Assembly: GCF_014842075.1 (NCBI RefSeq)
Contig: NZ_JACYVA010000003.1
Span: 310,001 to 374,000 of the forward strand
Length of the DNA stretch: 64,000 nt
Source of the DNA: Sphingomonas sp. CFBP 13720
GTDB taxonomy: Bacteria > Pseudomonadota > Alphaproteobacteria > Sphingomonadales > Sphingomonadaceae
Direction: 5' to 3'
Shown: one piece after another, positions 1-9,668 of the stretch
Numbering within the stretch: position 1 is the first letter of the stretch
How the letters are laid out: each line of letters begins with the position of its first letter
Notes under the pieces: model-generated
What the model saw: the letters and a program-made list of their open reading frames with translations, nothing else
What the model was told of the DNA's origin: nothing
Databases searched by the model: none
Made by a program: the position numbers and the translations under genes

Positions 1-1209
1 CTGGTCGTCGAGCGCGATCCAGTTGAGCCACAGCCAGACGCCGACCTTCTTCGACCGGGCATAGTCGATCACGCCCTTCAGATCGATCGACGACGCCGCC
101 CGCGTCACGTCGACGCCGGGTTTCACCAGCGCGCCGCCGCCTGCGCCGACATACCAGCCTTCGTCGATCATCATATATTCGATGCCCTGCGCGGCGGCGA
201 AGTCGATGAAGGCGCGGGTCGTCGCGGTGTTGGTGCCCGGTTGCGGCGCGGTGGCGATGCTGGGACCGTTCCACCAGTCCCATGCCGACTTGCCCGGCCG
301 GATCCAGCCGGTGTCAGCGATCTTCGACGGAGTGGCCAGCGTGTTGACCAGCGTCGATTCGGCCAGTTCGCCGGCGCGGTCCGCCAGCATCACCACGCGC
401 CACGGCGTGCGGATCGGACTGCCGACGCGCGTGCGGACGGCGACGCGGGGATCGTCGATCGACGGCGACAGCCGCGTCGTCAGCCCCAGCCCGCCATCGG
501 CACGCCCGGTCAGGTACATGCCCGCGAAATCGACCAGATCGGATTCGGCGATGGCGAACGCCGCCTTGCCGGTTTCGCAGAGGAACGGCACGTCGAACAG
601 ATTGTGTTCGCGCGTGCGGGTCACGTCGACCGGGTCGAATTCGCCTTCGTGGCTGTTGCGGAAGCGGCCGGGGTTGAAGCCCCAACATTTATAGGCCGCG
701 GGGAAATTGAAGTTCGTCTGTTCGCCGCGCACCACGGTCGCTTCGGTCGCGGCCTGTACCGGCAGCACGGTGCGAAACGCGACGCCGTCGTCATAGGCGC
801 GAACGATGACGTCCATTCGCCGCCGCTGGCCCGTGTTCTCCGCGAAATGGACTGTCAGTTCGCTATAATGGTCGCGCCCCTCGCGCGCCTTGCCGACGAC
901 GATCGGATAGCGGGTGTCGTTGCTGCGCCGTTCGCTGCCGGTGACGGACATGCCATAGCCGATGCGATCGTCGGCCAGTTCCAGCACGATCGGCGACGGC
1001 GCGATCACCGCCGAACCGCCGCGCGCGATCGCATAGGTCGGCCGCCCCATCGTATCGAGCGTGATCGCCACCGCGTTGCGTCCATCGGGCGACTGCAATT
1101 CGATCGCCCCCGCCGCCGGGGCGGCCGTCACGGTCGCCGGTGGCGAGACGTCCTGCGCGAACGCGCCGAGCGGCATCGCGGCGGCCAGCGCAAGCGCAGC
1201 GCGGATCAT
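1..1209 (-). CDS. Glycoside hydrolase family 97 protein (3' end off window)
   Basis: About 403 N-terminal residues are visible; the gene starts at 1209 and runs off the left edge. It opens with a Sec-type signal peptide ending near GAFAQ, so the enzyme is probably periplasmic. A beta-sandwich N-domain follows, then the start of a (beta/alpha)8 barrel marked by SAWDWWNG (about residues 307-314) and IDEGWY (about 347-352), the arrangement of GH97 (SusB-like) alpha-glucosidases and alpha-galactosidases. The catalytic residues that separate the inverting from the retaining subgroup lie outside the window, so the substrate cannot be assigned. Its ATG overlaps the stop of the upstream hydrolase gene (ATGA), making it the last visible member of a leftward, translationally coupled block. 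Confidence 0.85.
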   Translation of the reverse strand, partial: MIRAALALAAAMPLGAFAQDVSPPATVTAAPAAGAIELQSPDGRNAVAITLDTMGRPTYAIARGGSAVIAPSPIVLELADDRIGYGMSVTGSERRSNDTRYPIVVGKAREGRDHYSELTVHFAENTGQRRRMDVIVRAYDDGVAFRTVLPVQAATEATVVRGEQTNFNFPAAYKCWGFNPGRFRNSHEGEFDPVDVTRTREHNLFDVPFLCETGKAAFAIAESDLVDFAGMYLTGRADGGLGLTTRLSPSIDDPRVAVRTRVGSPIRTPWRVVMLADRAGELAESTLVNTLATPSKIADTGWIRPGKSAWDWWNGPSIATAPQPGTNTATTRAFIDFAAAQGIEYMMIDEGWYVGAGGGALVKPGVDVTRAASSIDLKGVIDYARSKKVGVWLWLNWIALDDQ

Positions 1210-1943
1210 ACGCGCAGTCCCTTCTGCTTGAGGATCGGGGTCAGCACGGTCGCCATCGCGTCATAACCCGCTTCGGTCGGATGCACGCCGTCATAGGCCA
1301 GACCGGGCCGCATCGCGCCGTCCGGCGTTGCCAGCACCGGGGTGTAGTCCACCCATGTCGCGCCCGTCCGGGCGGCATAGGCCCGGCTCCATGCGTTGAT
1401 CTCCCGGATCGGCCCGACCACGTCCAGCCCCGGCCGCCACGGAAAGTTCGCGGCGGGCGGCACGCTGGCCATCAGCACGCCGATCCCCGCCTGCTTCGCC
1501 AGCATCGCCATCATCGCCAGATTGTCGAACGTCTGCGGACGGGTGATGACGCCGGTATTGCCTGCGATATCGTTGGTGCCGGCCATGATGTGGACGAATC
1601 TGGGCCGGTGCGCGATCACGTCCGCCATCATCCGCAATACCATCTGCGGCGTCGTCTGCCCGCCGATGCCGCGTCCGACCCGGCCGGGCAGGAAAAAGCC
1701 GGGGCGCTTGTCGCGCCACCCTTCCGTGATCGAATCGCCCATGAAGACGATATCGGTCTTCGCGCCCGAAGCCTTCAGCGCGGCATTGTCGGCGGCATAG
1801 CGGCCAAGCCACGGCCAGTCCTCACGCAACTGGCGCTGGTGCTTCTGCTCCCACGTCTCTTCCTGGGTGGCACGGGCAGCGGCGGCGGGCAGCAGCGTCG
1901 CAGCGCCCGCGACAGTCAGAAAGGCACGGCGATCGAAGGTCAT
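1206..1943 (-). CDS. SGNH/GDSL-type hydrolase, secreted
   Basis: 245-residue enzyme starting at the ATG that overlaps the preceding stop (ATGA at 1940-1943); a longer in-frame ORF exists upstream but would run into the esterase gene. The N-terminus MTFDRRAFLTVAGAA is a signal sequence, with an RR pair that could be Tat-like. GDSIT (nucleophile Ser about 71), a GTND block and DGVHPT near the C-terminus are the SGNH block I, III and V motifs, so it is an esterase or lipase of the GDSL superfamily. In this company it most plausibly removes acyl groups from a glycan, but the substrate is inference. It is coupled on both sides by 4-nt overlaps. Confidence 0.88.
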   Translation of the reverse strand: MTFDRRAFLTVAGAATLLPAAAARATQEETWEQKHQRQLREDWPWLGRYAADNAALKASGAKTDIVFMGDSITEGWRDKRPGFFLPGRVGRGIGGQTTPQMVLRMMADVIAHRPRFVHIMAGTNDIAGNTGVITRPQTFDNLAMMAMLAKQAGIGVLMASVPPAANFPWRPGLDVVGPIREINAWSRAYAARTGATWVDYTPVLATPDGAMRPGLAYDGVHPTEAGYDAMATVLTPILKQKGLRV

Positions 1944-3460
1944 AGCAATCCTTGCAGCTTGCAGATGTCGGGACGGATGTCGCCGGTCCGCGGCGTCGCG
2001 CCATTGGCGTCGAACAACAGGTTCGCAGGTGCGCCGCGCGTCGTGCGCGGCCATGCCGGACGCCCGTCGCCCGACGGATCGCCGGTCGTGGCGAAGGCGA
2101 CCCAGTAATCCTGAAGATGGACCGATCCGGCGCGCTGGTCACCGAAGATATGCTGGATTTCCGCACCGTGATGCGTCAGCCCGCCGCCGGTGCCGATATC
2201 GAACTCATAGCGCCACACCGGCCAACCACGCCCCGCCAGCAGGGTCGTCAGCGTCCCGGCCGGACAGCGGAAGATCGCATCGGTCGCAATCTGCTGGTCG
2301 CGCGTGCCCATGCGCGGATGGGCCGCGGGATCGGCCTGATCGAGGCGGTAGAAGCTTCGGGCACCGTCGGCGTTCGCCCCGAACGACAGATCGACGAAGC
2401 CGTCGCGCGCGGGACGGCCGCCGGGCAGGTCGAATTCGAACATGTTCGAACCGATCAGCACCGGCCGTTTCGGCGCGGTCACGAACAGCCGGTCCGGCGT
2501 GTCGGGCAGCACCGCGCCGTCGATCGTCGTCCGCAGATACAGGAAATCGTCGGCGGTCAGCTTCGCGTCGTGCAGCTTCAGGTCGGCGGCAAGCAACGAT
2601 GCGGCCGATGCGCGACGCAACGCCGCCGCGCCCTGTGTCCCCAACAGCACGTCGAGCTGGTCGCCGATACGGAACGCTTCCTTCAGCGGCCGCCATGGCA
2701 GGCCGAAACCGGGCGTTCCCGACTGGATCGCCGCGCGGGCGAACAGGCCGCGTGCCAGCGGGGTGGCGAGCATCAACGACACGTCCTGCGCACCGGCGCT
2801 TTCTCCGGTGATCGTGACGTTGTCGGGATCGCCCCCGAATTTGGCGATATTGTCGCGGACCCAGCGCAGCGCCGCGATCTGGTCCATCAGCCCGTAATTG
2901 CCGCTGGCGCCCTTGGCCTCCGCCTCTGCCGCGAGTGCGCGATGGGGCAGGAATCCCATGATGCCCAGACGATACTGGACCGCCACCAGTACCACGCCGC
3001 GCCGGACGAGGTTCGACCGGACCATGCCCCCGGCCGATCCGGCGCGGTTGCTGCCACCGTGAATCCACACGACCACCGGACGCTTGCCCGTCAGCGACGG
3101 GGTGGCAACGTCGAGCGTCAGGCAGTCTTCGCTGGCGAAGACGTGATCGGCGCGGTTCCAGCCATAGTCGTTCTGGAGACAGGCGGGTGCCGTCTCGGTC
3201 GCGGCGCGGATTCCCGTCCATTCGAGCACCGGCTGCGGCTCGCGCCAGCGGTTGGCACCCAATGGCGGCGCGGCGAACGGCATCCCGAGGAACAGGACGC
3301 GATCCGCTTCGGCCTTGCCCTCCACGATACCGCCCGACACCGATACGCGCGGGGGCACGGGTGCGGGAACCGGAGCTGGCGCCTCCTGTGCGACGGCGGG
3401 GACGCTCGCCGCCCATGCCGCCAGTGCGAATCCCACGACACCCATGCCCGATCGCTTCAT
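1940..3460 (-). CDS. Type-B carboxylesterase, secreted
   Basis: 506-residue member of the carboxylesterase type B / cholinesterase-like alpha/beta-hydrolase family. A signal peptide (MKRSGMGVVGFALAAW..., cleavage near AVAQ) precedes the domain. It shows EDCLTLDV (about 111-118), the oxyanion-hole HGG (about 135-137) and the nucleophile elbow GESAGA with Ser about 221. The start was set at 3460 because this ATG overlaps the GH2 stop (ATGA at 3457-3460); an in-frame start 27 nt upstream would invade the GH2 gene. Its place among glycoside hydrolases suggests ester removal from a substituted glycan, but the family is broad and the substrate is not deducible. Confidence 0.88.
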   Translation of the reverse strand: MKRSGMGVVGFALAAWAASVPAVAQEAPAPVPAPVPPRVSVSGGIVEGKAEADRVLFLGMPFAAPPLGANRWREPQPVLEWTGIRAATETAPACLQNDYGWNRADHVFASEDCLTLDVATPSLTGKRPVVVWIHGGSNRAGSAGGMVRSNLVRRGVVLVAVQYRLGIMGFLPHRALAAEAEAKGASGNYGLMDQIAALRWVRDNIAKFGGDPDNVTITGESAGAQDVSLMLATPLARGLFARAAIQSGTPGFGLPWRPLKEAFRIGDQLDVLLGTQGAAALRRASAASLLAADLKLHDAKLTADDFLYLRTTIDGAVLPDTPDRLFVTAPKRPVLIGSNMFEFDLPGGRPARDGFVDLSFGANADGARSFYRLDQADPAAHPRMGTRDQQIATDAIFRCPAGTLTTLLAGRGWPVWRYEFDIGTGGGLTHHGAEIQHIFGDQRAGSVHLQDYWVAFATTGDPSGDGRPAWPRTTRGAPANLLFDANGATPRTGDIRPDICKLQGLL

Positions 3461-6400
3461 CGCACCATCCGTTCCGCCACGTTCCACCCGCTCAACCGCA
3501 CGCCCGGCGCGGCCCGCACCGTCGCGGGCCAGCGGATCTCGATCGTCCTGCGCTCACCCGGAAGCAGCCCGACATAATTGTCGGAATAATAGGCCGGCAG
3601 GATGCGCTGTCCATCCGGTCCGACCAGCGTCAGCTTGGTGTTGATCGCGGCGACCGGACCGTCATTGGCGATCGTGACCGCCATCTTCCGGTCGGTGCCG
3701 TCGACCACCGGCGCAGCACGCGTCACGGCGAGTTTGGCGGGCGCCAGCGTATTGAGCGCGCGATACGAAGCGGTGTCGCGCCCCCGCCAATAGAAATTGT
3801 CGGCGACCACCCGCCCGCCGGCATCGGTCAGGGTCAGCGCCACCAGCACCATGCCGTCGGCCGGATACAAGGTGTCGAGCGGCACCGCCGGCAGCGGCGT
3901 CGCGCGATTGGCCAGCGCATCGACCGGCAGGCTGCGCCGGAACAGTTCGCGATTGTCCAGCCCGACGACGCGCGCCGTCGTGGTCAGCCCGCGCATGTCC
4001 GCCTGGGTCGTGTTGAGCACCACCAGTTCGTTGCCCGGCAGGTTCAGCTGGACATGGACCGGCTCGGCCGCCTTCTTCGCACCGTAATAGGCGGCGGACG
4101 TGTCGTAATCCCACGAATATAGCTGCCACGCGTTCGACGGCCATGCCGGGTGCGTCATCCACAGCAACCGGCCGCTGTTCTTCGTCCACAGATGCCCGAG
4201 GAACCCTTCGTACATCGCCTTGTGCGTTTCGAGGTTCATCATCTGCGCCTTGCGTTCGAAATCGGGCAGGCTGGTGCCCGGTCCGAACATCGTCGCCAGC
4301 GTGGTCATGAACGTCTTCGTGTCGCCGTTCCCGCCGAAATGCCAGTCGTGATACGCCAGCGTGTCGCTCAGCGGCCACTGGTCGGCGGTGGGGACGTAGC
4401 TGCGGATCGATTCGATCGTCGACAGCGACGGCGTGCCGGTTTCGACTGAAAAGCCGGTGGCGAGATCGGTGAAATACCCGGACGGCGGGCGATAATTATA
4501 CGGGCCGGAGCCTTGCAGGTTCACGACGTTCGACGATCCGGTGAACCAGCGCGTGCCGTCCAGTTCGAACACCGCATCGTCCAGCCCTTCGTTCAGCGTC
4601 GGATAGGGTACGCCCTCGTTCCGGCCGAACCACAGGATAATCGACGGATGGTTGCGATAGCGCGCGATGGTATCGCGGGCATTGTTCAGGAACCGTTGCG
4701 GGTCCTGTGGCTCCACCTGGAAATTCTGGGTCGATTGCCAGAAATCGTTCATCACCATCATGCCGTATTCGTCGGCTAGGTCGTAGAATTGCGGTTCGGT
4801 GTTGGTGCCCATCCAGTTGCGGATGATGTTCATGTGCGCATCACGCTGAAGCCGGAAATAGGGTTCCAGACGCGTGCGGTCGGACCGCTTCATGGCGTCG
4901 TCCATGCCCCAGTTGCCGCCGCGCGCGGCGATGCGCACGCCGTTGACCCGGATCGTCAGATGCGGTTCGGGCAGCGTTTCCGCGATCGGGGTGACGCCCG
5001 GCGATGTTTCGCCCGCAGCGGTCAGTGATTCCGCCCAGCCGGTCGGGGTCTGCTTGATCGCTTCGTGGCGCACGTCGATCAGCCGGTTGCCGGACAGGCC
5101 ACCGTCGGTGGTCTGCACGTTGACCCGCCGCAACGCCCCCGCCGCATCGAACAGCGACAGGTCGTAGCTGACTTCGCGGATGCCGAACCGCGTGCGGTGC
5201 GTGTCCGATACGCCCGCTTCGTCGGCGACGGTGATCGTCATGTCGTGCAGCGCCGGATCGCCATAGCCGTTGGGCCACCACAATTTCGGGTTCGCCACGC
5301 GCAGTGCCGGATCGGTCGCGGGCGTGAAGGCGACGATCGTGCTCGCGCCCGGTGCCACCGTGACCGTGCGGCGCACCTCCACGCCGTCGAACCGTGCCGC
5401 GACCGTCGCCTGCCGCGCGGTGGTGCCGCCATTGGACACCGGCACGCGGATATGGATGTCGGCGCTGTCGATGCGGGGCAGCGGCAGGTCGGTCACGATC
5501 TGCGGATCGCCGATCATCAGGTCGCCATGCGCTTCCAACTCGACCGGCAGCCACAGGCCGGTGTTGCGGTCGCGGATGCCGGGGATCCAGTCCCACCCCT
5601 CGGTCGCGACGAAGGTCGGACCGTCGATCGCCAGCTGTCCGCCATTCTCGCCCACGCCCGCCGCGATCGACTGTTCGTGCGGCGTGCCGGGATGCGGCGG
5701 CGGCGACACCTTCACCGCGATGACGTTCTCGCCCGCGACCAGCGGCAGGTCGAACCGGCCCCGCACGAACGCACCGATGGTCGTGCCGACCTTCGCGCCA
5801 TTGACCCACACTTCGCTGGCATAGTTGATGCCCCCGAACTGGATCGTGGTGCGCTTGCCTGCCGCGCCGGCAGGGGCGGTGAAGCTGGTGCGATACCACC
5901 AGTCCTGCCGCGCGAGCCGTTCGGGGATGGCGAGGTTGTTCAGCCCGATATACGGATCGGGATAGACGCCGCGATCGACCAGCGTGGTCAGCACCGTCCC
6001 CGGCACCGTCGCCGCATGCCATTTGCGCGCGTCATAGGCCGGACGCGACAGCACCGCGCCGCCCTGTGCCACGTCGGGCGCACCCGCCAGCCGCCAGCCA
6101 TGGACGATCCAGCGCAGGTCGCCCGCCGCCTCCAGCGCGGGTTCGGCGCGAAGCGGCTTGGCGACCGGGGCGGAGACATCGCCCTTGGACTGCGGCAGCG
6201 TCCACGGGTCCTGCGGACGCCAGTATCCGGTATTGGCGGTCTTCTGGAATTCCCAGCCGACGCCGACCTGCCACAACTGCACCGTATCGAAATCGGGACG
6301 CGTCTTTGCCAGCGCGGCGATATCCAGCGCGGCGTCGTCCACCCGCGCCTCGACTAGCGTACCGCCGAAATGCGGCGCGCCCGGCGTCACGCCGGCGATC

Positions 6401-6852
6401 GCGATCTTCGCGGGGATCGCGGTGGAGGGGGCCGCGCCGCTGGCGACCTGCCGTCCGTCGACGAACAGCCGTACGGTGCGTCCGTCCGACGTCGCGGCGA
6501 CATGATGCCATTCGCCCGGTGCCAGCACCGCGCGTGAGGCGACTCCGGTGGCGGCATCGGCATAGGCAAGTACGCCGTCGCGCAGGTAGAGCGCACGCTT
6601 GGCGGTGCCGTCGCCCAGCGTCACCAGTTCGACCGGCCCGGCCTGTCGCGCATCGGGCCGCACCCAGCCCGCCAGCGTGAACGGCGCATCCGCCGCGACG
6701 ATGCGGTCGCCGGCCGCCAGATCGCGGACGATACCGACCCCGCCCGACAGGAAATGCGCGTTATATGGACCGCCATTAGTCGGCGGCGCGGCGTGCGCGT
6801 GCCCCACGATCGTTCCGGCCAGCAGCATCGCCGCCCGCGTGAAGCTCCGCAT
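3457..6852 (-). CDS. Glycoside hydrolase family 2 with N-terminal LamG-like domain (exo-beta-glucosaminidase-like)
   Basis: 1131 residues. Signal peptide (cleavage near HAHA), then a concanavalin/LamG-type sandwich (about 50-180, with GEWHHVAAT and RLFVDGR), a GH2 sugar-binding jelly roll (about 300-440), an Ig-like domain (about 450-560) and a TIM barrel (about 620-930). The acid/base Glu is probably E746 in WFGRNEG and the nucleophile E804 in FSVETGTPS, a context close to exo-beta-D-glucosaminidase/mannosidase-type GH2 rather than LacZ. The fused N-terminal LamG domain is not usual for GH2 and could bind carbohydrate. ATG at 6852 is preceded by GGGAGAG. First gene of the leftward block GH2-esterase-SGNH-GH97. 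Exact specificity is unknown. Confidence 0.88.
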   Translation of the reverse strand: MRSFTRAAMLLAGTIVGHAHAAPPTNGGPYNAHFLSGGVGIVRDLAAGDRIVAADAPFTLAGWVRPDARQAGPVELVTLGDGTAKRALYLRDGVLAYADAATGVASRAVLAPGEWHHVAATSDGRTVRLFVDGRQVASGAAPSTAIPAKIAIAGVTPGAPHFGGTLVEARVDDAALDIAALAKTRPDFDTVQLWQVGVGWEFQKTANTGYWRPQDPWTLPQSKGDVSAPVAKPLRAEPALEAAGDLRWIVHGWRLAGAPDVAQGGAVLSRPAYDARKWHAATVPGTVLTTLVDRGVYPDPYIGLNNLAIPERLARQDWWYRTSFTAPAGAAGKRTTIQFGGINYASEVWVNGAKVGTTIGAFVRGRFDLPLVAGENVIAVKVSPPPHPGTPHEQSIAAGVGENGGQLAIDGPTFVATEGWDWIPGIRDRNTGLWLPVELEAHGDLMIGDPQIVTDLPLPRIDSADIHIRVPVSNGGTTARQATVAARFDGVEVRRTVTVAPGASTIVAFTPATDPALRVANPKLWWPNGYGDPALHDMTITVADEAGVSDTHRTRFGIREVSYDLSLFDAAGALRRVNVQTTDGGLSGNRLIDVRHEAIKQTPTGWAESLTAAGETSPGVTPIAETLPEPHLTIRVNGVRIAARGGNWGMDDAMKRSDRTRLEPYFRLQRDAHMNIIRNWMGTNTEPQFYDLADEYGMMVMNDFWQSTQNFQVEPQDPQRFLNNARDTIARYRNHPSIILWFGRNEGVPYPTLNEGLDDAVFELDGTRWFTGSSNVVNLQGSGPYNYRPPSGYFTDLATGFSVETGTPSLSTIESIRSYVPTADQWPLSDTLAYHDWHFGGNGDTKTFMTTLATMFGPGTSLPDFERKAQMMNLETHKAMYEGFLGHLWTKNSGRLLWMTHPAWPSNAWQLYSWDYDTSAAYYGAKKAAEPVHVQLNLPGNELVVLNTTQADMRGLTTTARVVGLDNRELFRRSLPVDALANRATPLPAVPLDTLYPADGMVLVALTLTDAGGRVVADNFYWRGRDTASYRALNTLAPAKLAVTRAAPVVDGTDRKMAVTIANDGPVAAINTKLTLVGPDGQRILPAYYSDNYVGLLPGERRTIEIRWPATVRAAPGVRLSGWNVAERMVR

Positions 6853-6981
6853 CGTCCACTCTCCCTGTCGCCCGGTTCGGCGATAACGGAATTAGTACAT
6901 CAAATTTTGCTATTCAATCGAAACTGCGTGCCGCCTCGTGCGCGGACCGGCCTTCCCTGCTGGTGCGGACGCCGGGCAGTC

Positions 6982-7008
6982 CGCCCCTCCCGGCCCATGG
7001 GAGGGGCG
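6982..7008 (-). terminator. Hairpin after the GH3 gene
   Basis: Perfect 10-bp inverted repeat (CGCCCCTCCC / GGGAGGGGCG) with a 7-nt loop, 9 nt beyond the GH3 stop. No T-run follows, so it is either a weak intrinsic terminator or an RNA-stabilising hairpin separating GH3 from the GH2 block. Confidence 0.5.
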
Positions 7009-7016
7009 CGCGAGCA

Positions 7017-9527
7017 TTACTTGGCGCAGGTGAGCTTTACGTCGGCGACCGTGCCCAGCGCGACGCGGGCGATGCTTACCGTCGCGCGGCCGGTGGTGCT
7101 CAGGATGAACGGCGCATCGACCGTGTTCATGTTGACGTTGCCCGAATTGAAGCACTTCAGCGGCACGCCCAGCGTCTTCCATTCGCCGACGGGCAGCTGC
7201 TCCATCCGCCCCAACGTGACGTTGCCGCCGCCCGCACCGGTACGGATCGCCAGCTTGACCTCGGCGGTCGGGGCTTCGTCGACGCGCATCGTGGCCAGCA
7301 ACAGCACGTCGCCATTCGTTTCGCGCGTCAGGTCGACGGACGACTGGGTCCGCAACACGATTTCCGCCGGGCCGCTGCCGTCGATCTGGAACCGGCGCGC
7401 GCCTTCCTGCACGCCGTGATCGGTCGCCGTCACCTTCACCCGGCCCCCGCCCGATTGTGCGGGCACGGTGGTGATGCGCGTGTTGCCGCCGGTGCCGGCC
7501 CCGCCGACCTCAAGCGACCAGCTGGTCGACGGCAGGCCCTTGTCCATGAACACGCCGCCGGCATCGGTTTCGACCACGCCCGCATCTTCGGACAGTGCCG
7601 GGACCGTCGTTCCGCTCGCGCCCTTCAGGCCATAGCCGATCGGGAACAGCGTCTTGCCGAGCGCATCAGCAGTCGCGGGCCATGCGAAGGACAGCGTGCC
7701 GGTGAAGTCGCGCTGGACCTTGCCCGCCTTGTCGCGGAACAGCACGTCAGCGACGCCGGCCCCTTCCGATCCCGGCAGCCATGCGACGACGAACGCATCG
7801 GACGCATTGATCGCCGGGTTCACGAACAGCGGACGCCCGGTCAGCATCACTGCGACGACCGGAATACCCTGCGCCTTCAGCTTGCGCATCGTTTCGATCG
7901 GCGCACGCTGTTCGGGCTTGAGCTGCAACGTTTTGATGTCGCCCTGGAACTCGGCATATTGGGTTTCACCGAACACCACGATCGCCGCATCGGGCTTCGC
8001 ACCGGTGAAGCTGCCGTCGGGCGACAGCGTCGCGCTGCCCCCCGCCGCCTTCACCGCGCCGTCGATGCCCTGATACAGGCTGGTCGCGCCGGGGAAATAC
8101 TTCTTGTCGATCCCGGTGCCCTGCCACGTCAGCGTCCAGCCACCCGACTGGCGGGCGACGTCGTCCGCACCGTCCCCCGCGACTAGGATACGCGCACCGG
8201 GCTTGAGCGGCAGCAGCGAGCCGTTGTTCTTGAGCAGCACCAGCGACTTGGCGACTGCTTCCCGCGCGATGGCGCGGTGTTCCGCACTGCCGAGCAGCTC
8301 GTACTTGCCCGACAGCGGACGCGTCGACGGTGCCCCCGCTTCGAACAGGCCGGCGCGGATCTTGACGCGCAGGACGTTGGCGACCGCGTCGTCCAGCCGG
8401 CTCATCGGCACCTGCCCCGACTTCACCTGCGCGACGAGGCTTTCCCAGATCGGCTTCCAGCTGTCCGGTGCCATGTACATGTCCAGCCCGGCGTTGATCG
8501 CGCGGGCGCAGGTGGCGTTGGTGCACCCCGCGACCTGACCATGCGCGTTCCAGTCGCTGACGATGAACCCGCCAAAGCCCATGCGCTTCTTGAGCACATC
8601 GGTCATCAGCCCCTTGTGGCCGGTGATCTTTTCGCCGTTCCAGCTGCTGAAACTGGCCATGACCGTCTGCACGCCGGCGTTGATCGCCGCGACATAGGGC
8701 GTGCCGTGGATATCGCGCAGCACCGTCTCCGGAATGCGCGCATCGCCCTGATCCTGACCGCCGAACGTACCGCCATCGGCAAGGAAATGCTTGGTGGAAG
8801 CGAGGACGTATGGGCCTTTGAGCTGGTTCGTCGATCCCGGTGCGCCCTGCAACCCTTCGATGAACTGCGTCACATAGCTGGCAACCAGCTTCGGATCGGA
8901 CGAATAGCCTTCATAGGCGCGACCCCAGCGCACGTCCTGCGGCACGGTGATCGTCGGTGCGAACGTCCATTCGATACCGGTCGCGCGGATTTCCGCCGCC
9001 GTCGCCTGCGCGATCTTCCGCATTACGGCCGGGTCGTGCATCGCGCCCAGCCCGACATTGTGCGGGAACAGCGTCGCACCGACGATGTTGCTGTGGCCAT
9101 GGACCGCATCCGTGCCCCAGATCACCGGGATGCCGACGCCGCCGTCACTCTTGTCGACCGATGCGGCATAGAATTGGTCGGCCAGCTTCAGCCATTCGGA
9201 CGCAGGCGCGAACTCATCGTTGTTCGGGGCGGAGTTACCGCCGTTCAGCACCGAACCCAGATGATATTTCTTCACGTCCGCCGGGGTCAGGCTGGCGATG
9301 TCGCCCTGCACGACCTGTCCGACCTTCTCCTCCAGCGTCATGCGGCGAAGCAGGTCGGCGATGCGCCGCTCGACCGCCGGATCAGCCTTGTACGGCCATT
9401 TCGCCTGCGGCCAGATTTCGGGATGCACCGTCGCGGCGGGGGCCGGGGCGGGCACGGTCTGCGCCGATGCCGGCAGGGCCGCTGCGACCAGCGCGGTGCA
9501 CATCAGGAATTTCGAAGCGGCCTTCAT
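7017..9527 (-). CDS. Glycoside hydrolase family 3 exo-1,4/1,3-beta-glucosidase
   Basis: 836 residues; ATG at 9527 with GGAGAG 6 nt upstream (an in-frame GTG lies one codon earlier). Signal peptide with cleavage near ASAQ. The GH3 N-domain contains KHFLADGG and FIVSDWNAHG with probable nucleophile Asp about 326; the alpha/beta-sandwich domain carries WLPGSEG. About 180 C-terminal residues form an extra beta-rich, CBM-like domain seen in ExoP-type cell-wall glucan hydrolases, which act on beta-1,3/1,4-glucosides from the non-reducing end. Transcribed in the same direction as the GH2 block but separated by 164 nt and a hairpin, and divergent from the ROK regulator, so it probably has its own regulated promoter. 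Confidence 0.92.
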   Translation of the reverse strand: MKAASKFLMCTALVAAALPASAQTVPAPAPAATVHPEIWPQAKWPYKADPAVERRIADLLRRMTLEEKVGQVVQGDIASLTPADVKKYHLGSVLNGGNSAPNNDEFAPASEWLKLADQFYAASVDKSDGGVGIPVIWGTDAVHGHSNIVGATLFPHNVGLGAMHDPAVMRKIAQATAAEIRATGIEWTFAPTITVPQDVRWGRAYEGYSSDPKLVASYVTQFIEGLQGAPGSTNQLKGPYVLASTKHFLADGGTFGGQDQGDARIPETVLRDIHGTPYVAAINAGVQTVMASFSSWNGEKITGHKGLMTDVLKKRMGFGGFIVSDWNAHGQVAGCTNATCARAINAGLDMYMAPDSWKPIWESLVAQVKSGQVPMSRLDDAVANVLRVKIRAGLFEAGAPSTRPLSGKYELLGSAEHRAIAREAVAKSLVLLKNNGSLLPLKPGARILVAGDGADDVARQSGGWTLTWQGTGIDKKYFPGATSLYQGIDGAVKAAGGSATLSPDGSFTGAKPDAAIVVFGETQYAEFQGDIKTLQLKPEQRAPIETMRKLKAQGIPVVAVMLTGRPLFVNPAINASDAFVVAWLPGSEGAGVADVLFRDKAGKVQRDFTGTLSFAWPATADALGKTLFPIGYGLKGASGTTVPALSEDAGVVETDAGGVFMDKGLPSTSWSLEVGGAGTGGNTRITTVPAQSGGGRVKVTATDHGVQEGARRFQIDGSGPAEIVLRTQSSVDLTRETNGDVLLLATMRVDEAPTAEVKLAIRTGAGGGNVTLGRMEQLPVGEWKTLGVPLKCFNSGNVNMNTVDAPFILSTTGRATVSIARVALGTVADVKLTCAK

Positions 9528-9586
9528 CACATACTCTCCATGATCTTTTCGATCCTCGACGCGCGGGATCGTAAATTACGACAACG

Positions 9587-9628
9587 CTGTCAACTGGTCC
9601 GGGCGCGCCGTACTTGCTAATTTGACAG
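9587..9628. promoter_or_regulatory. Divergent GH3/ROK promoter region with CTGTCAA...TTGACAG arms
   Basis: The 140-bp gap between the divergent GH3 and ROK-regulator starts contains a perfect 7-bp inverted repeat, CTGTCAA (9587-9593) and TTGACAG (9622-9628), 28 nt apart. Each arm reads TTGACA, a sigma70-like -35, in the direction of its gene. It could be two back-to-back -35 elements or two operator half sites for the adjacent regulator. No confident -10 could be assigned. Confidence 0.35.
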
Positions 9629-9668
9629 ACGTTTTTACATTTGCCGCAGGGTTCGCATTGATACACGC

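Noticed and set aside
8277..9620. Long plus-strand ORF opposite the GH3 gene
   Set aside because: Arg/Ala-rich shadow of the GH3 coding strand, with no motif.
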